From Prevotella sp. (GTDB taxonomy: Bacteria > Bacteroidota > Bacteroidia > Bacteroidales > Bacteroidaceae), in NCBI GenBank assembly GCA_017556145.1, contig JAFZCU010000200.1:1-42553 (forward strand): a DNA stretch of 42,553 nt, written 5' to 3'. Positions 41,169 through 42,553 of this stretch are shown here, in pieces (positions within the stretch are counted from its first letter, which is position 1; the number at the start of each line of letters is the position of its first letter). The translations under genes and the position numbers were made by a program. The notes under the pieces were generated by a model. It was not told the DNA's origin. It made no database searches and saw nothing but the letters and a program-made list of their open reading frames with translations.

Positions 41169-41196
41169 TCAATTATCAATCGTCAATTATCAATTA
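41169..41196 (-). repeat. 7-bp-periodic array between trpB and trpE
   Basis: Units tcaatta, tcaatcg, tcaatta, tcaatta (+ strand). The last contains the trpB stop codon (41194-41196). Same family as the SusC-SusD and SusD-lipoprotein arrays although the operons are unrelated. Confidence 0.85.
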
Positions 41197-42399
41197 GAAA
41201 TCTCCATATTCTCCCGCCATGGCCTTGTTTTTCAGATAGGTCTCCACATCTTTGTCGCCTCTGCCACTGATAGTGAGTACCACGACATCGTCCTTCTTAA
41301 AATGGAGTTTCTTCAGGGCGGCAATGGCATGGGCAGACTCAATGGCAGGGATGATGCCTTCCATTCGGGTGAGTTCATAACCGCCATAGATGGCCTCGTC
41401 GTCATTGATGCTCAATACCTGCGTACGACCTTTCTTGGCCATGTTACAGTGCATGGGACCTACGCCGGGATAGTCCAGACCGGCACTGATGGTGAAGGCT
41501 TCCTCAATCTGACCGTCCTCATTCTGCATCACCAGCATCTTGGCACCATGCAGGATGCCGACTGTTCCCTTGTGGATGGTGGCAGCGGTATGATTGGTTT
41601 CCCAACCATGTCCTCCTGCCTCTGCCAGGACAATCTTCACACGCTCATCATCCATATAGTGGTAGATGGTGCCTGCGGCATTCGACCCTCCACCGATACA
41701 GGCGATGAGGTAGTCGGGATAGTCGCGACCTTCTTTCTCAGCCAACTGCCATTTGATCTCCTCGGAGATGACGCTCTGCATTCTGGCCACCAGGTCTGGG
41801 TAGGGGTGAGGTCCCATCGTGGAACCGACGATATAGAAGGTGTCCTGTGGATGACAGCACCAGTCTCTGATGGCCTCGCTGCAGGCATCGCTCAAGGTCA
41901 TGTTGCCGGTCATGACGGGATGTACCTGGGCACCCAACATCTTCATACGTTCTACATTCGTGTGCTGGCGCTCCACATCTGTGGCACCCATAAACACCTC
42001 ACACTTCAGGTTCATCAGCGCACAGACCGTAGCAGTGGCCACCCCATGCTGACCGGCTCCGGTCTCTGCAATGATACGGGTCTTGCCCATCTGCTTGGCC
42101 AACAGAATCTGACCGATGGTGTTGTTGATCTTGTGGGCACCGGTGTGGTTCAGGTCCTCACGCTTCAGATACAATTTACAACCATACTGCTCACTCATCC
42201 GCTGGGCATAATACAGAGGTGAGGGACGGCCCACATAGTCTTTCAGCAGGGCGTGATACTCGCGTTTGAAGGCTTCTGACTCGATGATTGGCAGATAGGC
42301 TTCCTGCAGGTCATGCACGCACTTGTAAAGAATCTCGGGTACATACGCACCGCCGAATTCTCCGTAAAAACCGTTTTCGTCTACTTGATAACTCTTCAT
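41194..42399 (-). CDS. trpB: Tryptophan synthase beta chain
   Basis: A 401-residue PLP enzyme condensing indole with serine. LYLKREDLNHTGAHKINN contains the PLP lysine; GAGQHGVATAT, IACIGGGSNAAG (phosphate-binding Gly loop) and TISGRGDKDVETY are all present. First structural gene of the operon, which is the usual Bacteroidetes order (B-E-G-D-C-F-A), and so first to be affected by the attenuator upstream. Confidence 0.96.
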   Translation of the reverse strand: MKSYQVDENGFYGEFGGAYVPEILYKCVHDLQEAYLPIIESEAFKREYHALLKDYVGRPSPLYYAQRMSEQYGCKLYLKREDLNHTGAHKINNTIGQILLAKQMGKTRIIAETGAGQHGVATATVCALMNLKCEVFMGATDVERQHTNVERMKMLGAQVHPVMTGNMTLSDACSEAIRDWCCHPQDTFYIVGSTMGPHPYPDLVARMQSVISEEIKWQLAEKEGRDYPDYLIACIGGGSNAAGTIYHYMDDERVKIVLAEAGGHGWETNHTAATIHKGTVGILHGAKMLVMQNEDGQIEEAFTISAGLDYPGVGPMHCNMAKKGRTQVLSINDDEAIYGGYELTRMEGIIPAIESAHAIAALKKLHFKKDDVVVLTISGRGDKDVETYLKNKAMAGEYGDF

Positions 42400-42402
42400 T
42401 TT

Positions 42403-42430
42403 TTATTTATTATTTATTCGTTTGTTATTT
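42403..42430 (-). repeat. 7-bp-periodic array between attenuator and trpB
   Basis: Units ttattta, ttattta, ttcgttt, gttattt (+ strand), immediately before the trpB start. More degenerate than the others. Confidence 0.6.
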
Positions 42431-42433
42431 ACT

Positions 42434-42464
42434 AAAAAAAGACTCACCGCTGTCGCGATGAGCC
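42434..42464 (-). terminator. trp operon attenuator
   Basis: On the minus strand a 10-bp stem (42464-42455 with 42450-42441, two GU pairs) with loop GACA, followed by seven T (42440-42434). It lies between the Trp-codon leader and trpB. A competing 7-bp pairing, gtcgcga at 42504-42510 with tcgcgac at 42452-42458, would use the 5' arm and loop of this stem and so act as antiterminator. Confidence 0.9.
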
Positions 42465-42497
42465 TTTTATATCTTCATTGAATAACAGATATGGCGA

Positions 42498-42551
42498 TTA
42501 GTCTCGCGACGTTTTTGATCTCGAGCACTGCCACCACCAAATGTTAAACTG
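42498..42551 (-). CDS. trpL: trp leader peptide (partial, start outside window)
   Basis: On the minus strand a frame runs into the window as QFNIWWWQCSRSKTSRD and ends at TAA (42498-42500). It has three consecutive Trp codons (42531-42539), 33-67 bp upstream of the attenuator. A ribosome stalled there would leave the gtcgcga segment just downstream free to pair with the attenuator arm. The start codon lies beyond base 42553. Assignment rests on the Trp run, its place and the RNA pairing. Confidence 0.85.
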   Translation of the reverse strand, partial: QFNIWWWQCSRSKTSRD

Positions 42552-42553
42552 AC

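Overview
The window looks like chromosomal DNA from a Prevotella-type member of the Bacteroidales (Prevotella, Segatella or Xylanibacter). The signs are SusC/SusD outer-membrane pairs, promoters with the Bacteroidetes -7 element TAnnTTTG and no Shine-Dalgarno sequences, lipoproteins with S/A-C lipoboxes, short C-terminal motifs of the YNLxGQRV...KG...NGKK type, and a trp operon in the order trpB-E-G-D-C-F-A. I see no insertion sequence, tRNA, rRNA or CRISPR array.

Layout. 1-1562 (+) is the end of a glycosyltransferase gene followed by a GH57 glycosidase. 1597-20419 (-) is a carbohydrate locus: a GH3 enzyme with a PA14 insert, two related secreted proteins built from one ~240-residue domain, a SusC-SusD-lipoprotein operon, and a pectin operon (PL1 pectate lyase, a 1602-residue modular CE8 pectin methylesterase, and a 47-residue lipoprotein). 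20420-20956 is a gene-free stretch with a 22-bp tandem repeat and palindromes. 20957-28904 (-) holds a lipoprotein, an S8 protease, an M13 metallopeptidase, a small AraC-type regulator and a patatin/Omp85 protein. 29141-30832 (+) is an AspT-family transporter. 30846-35777 (-) is one 1643-residue fusion of GH28, GH105 and a third (alpha/alpha)6-like domain. 35881-42551 (-) is the complete trp operon with a Trp-codon leader and attenuator.

How it works together. PL1, CE8, GH28 and GH105 make a sequence for pectin: de-esterification, cleavage, and removal of terminal and unsaturated sugars, with uptake through SusC/D. Four transcription units (the tandem-domain protein, SusC, PL1 and the GH28 fusion) share a CGTAAACGTT palindrome whose CG centre lies 50.5-52.5 bp upstream of the -7 box. 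I infer one regulon under a transcriptional activator that is not encoded here. GH3 and the second single-domain secreted protein have ordinary promoters without that site.

The most unusual features are repeats. Seven gene junctions carry mostly 7-bp-periodic arrays of unrelated sequence, most overlapping the upstream stop codon. trpE carries an 8-unit 7-bp array inside its coding region. GH3, the GH28 fusion and trpE carry in-frame 9-bp-periodic arrays, and the fusion also carries a REP-like palindrome in frame. Between trpA and the fusion gene a 19-bp stem encloses the promoter of the fusion gene in its loop.
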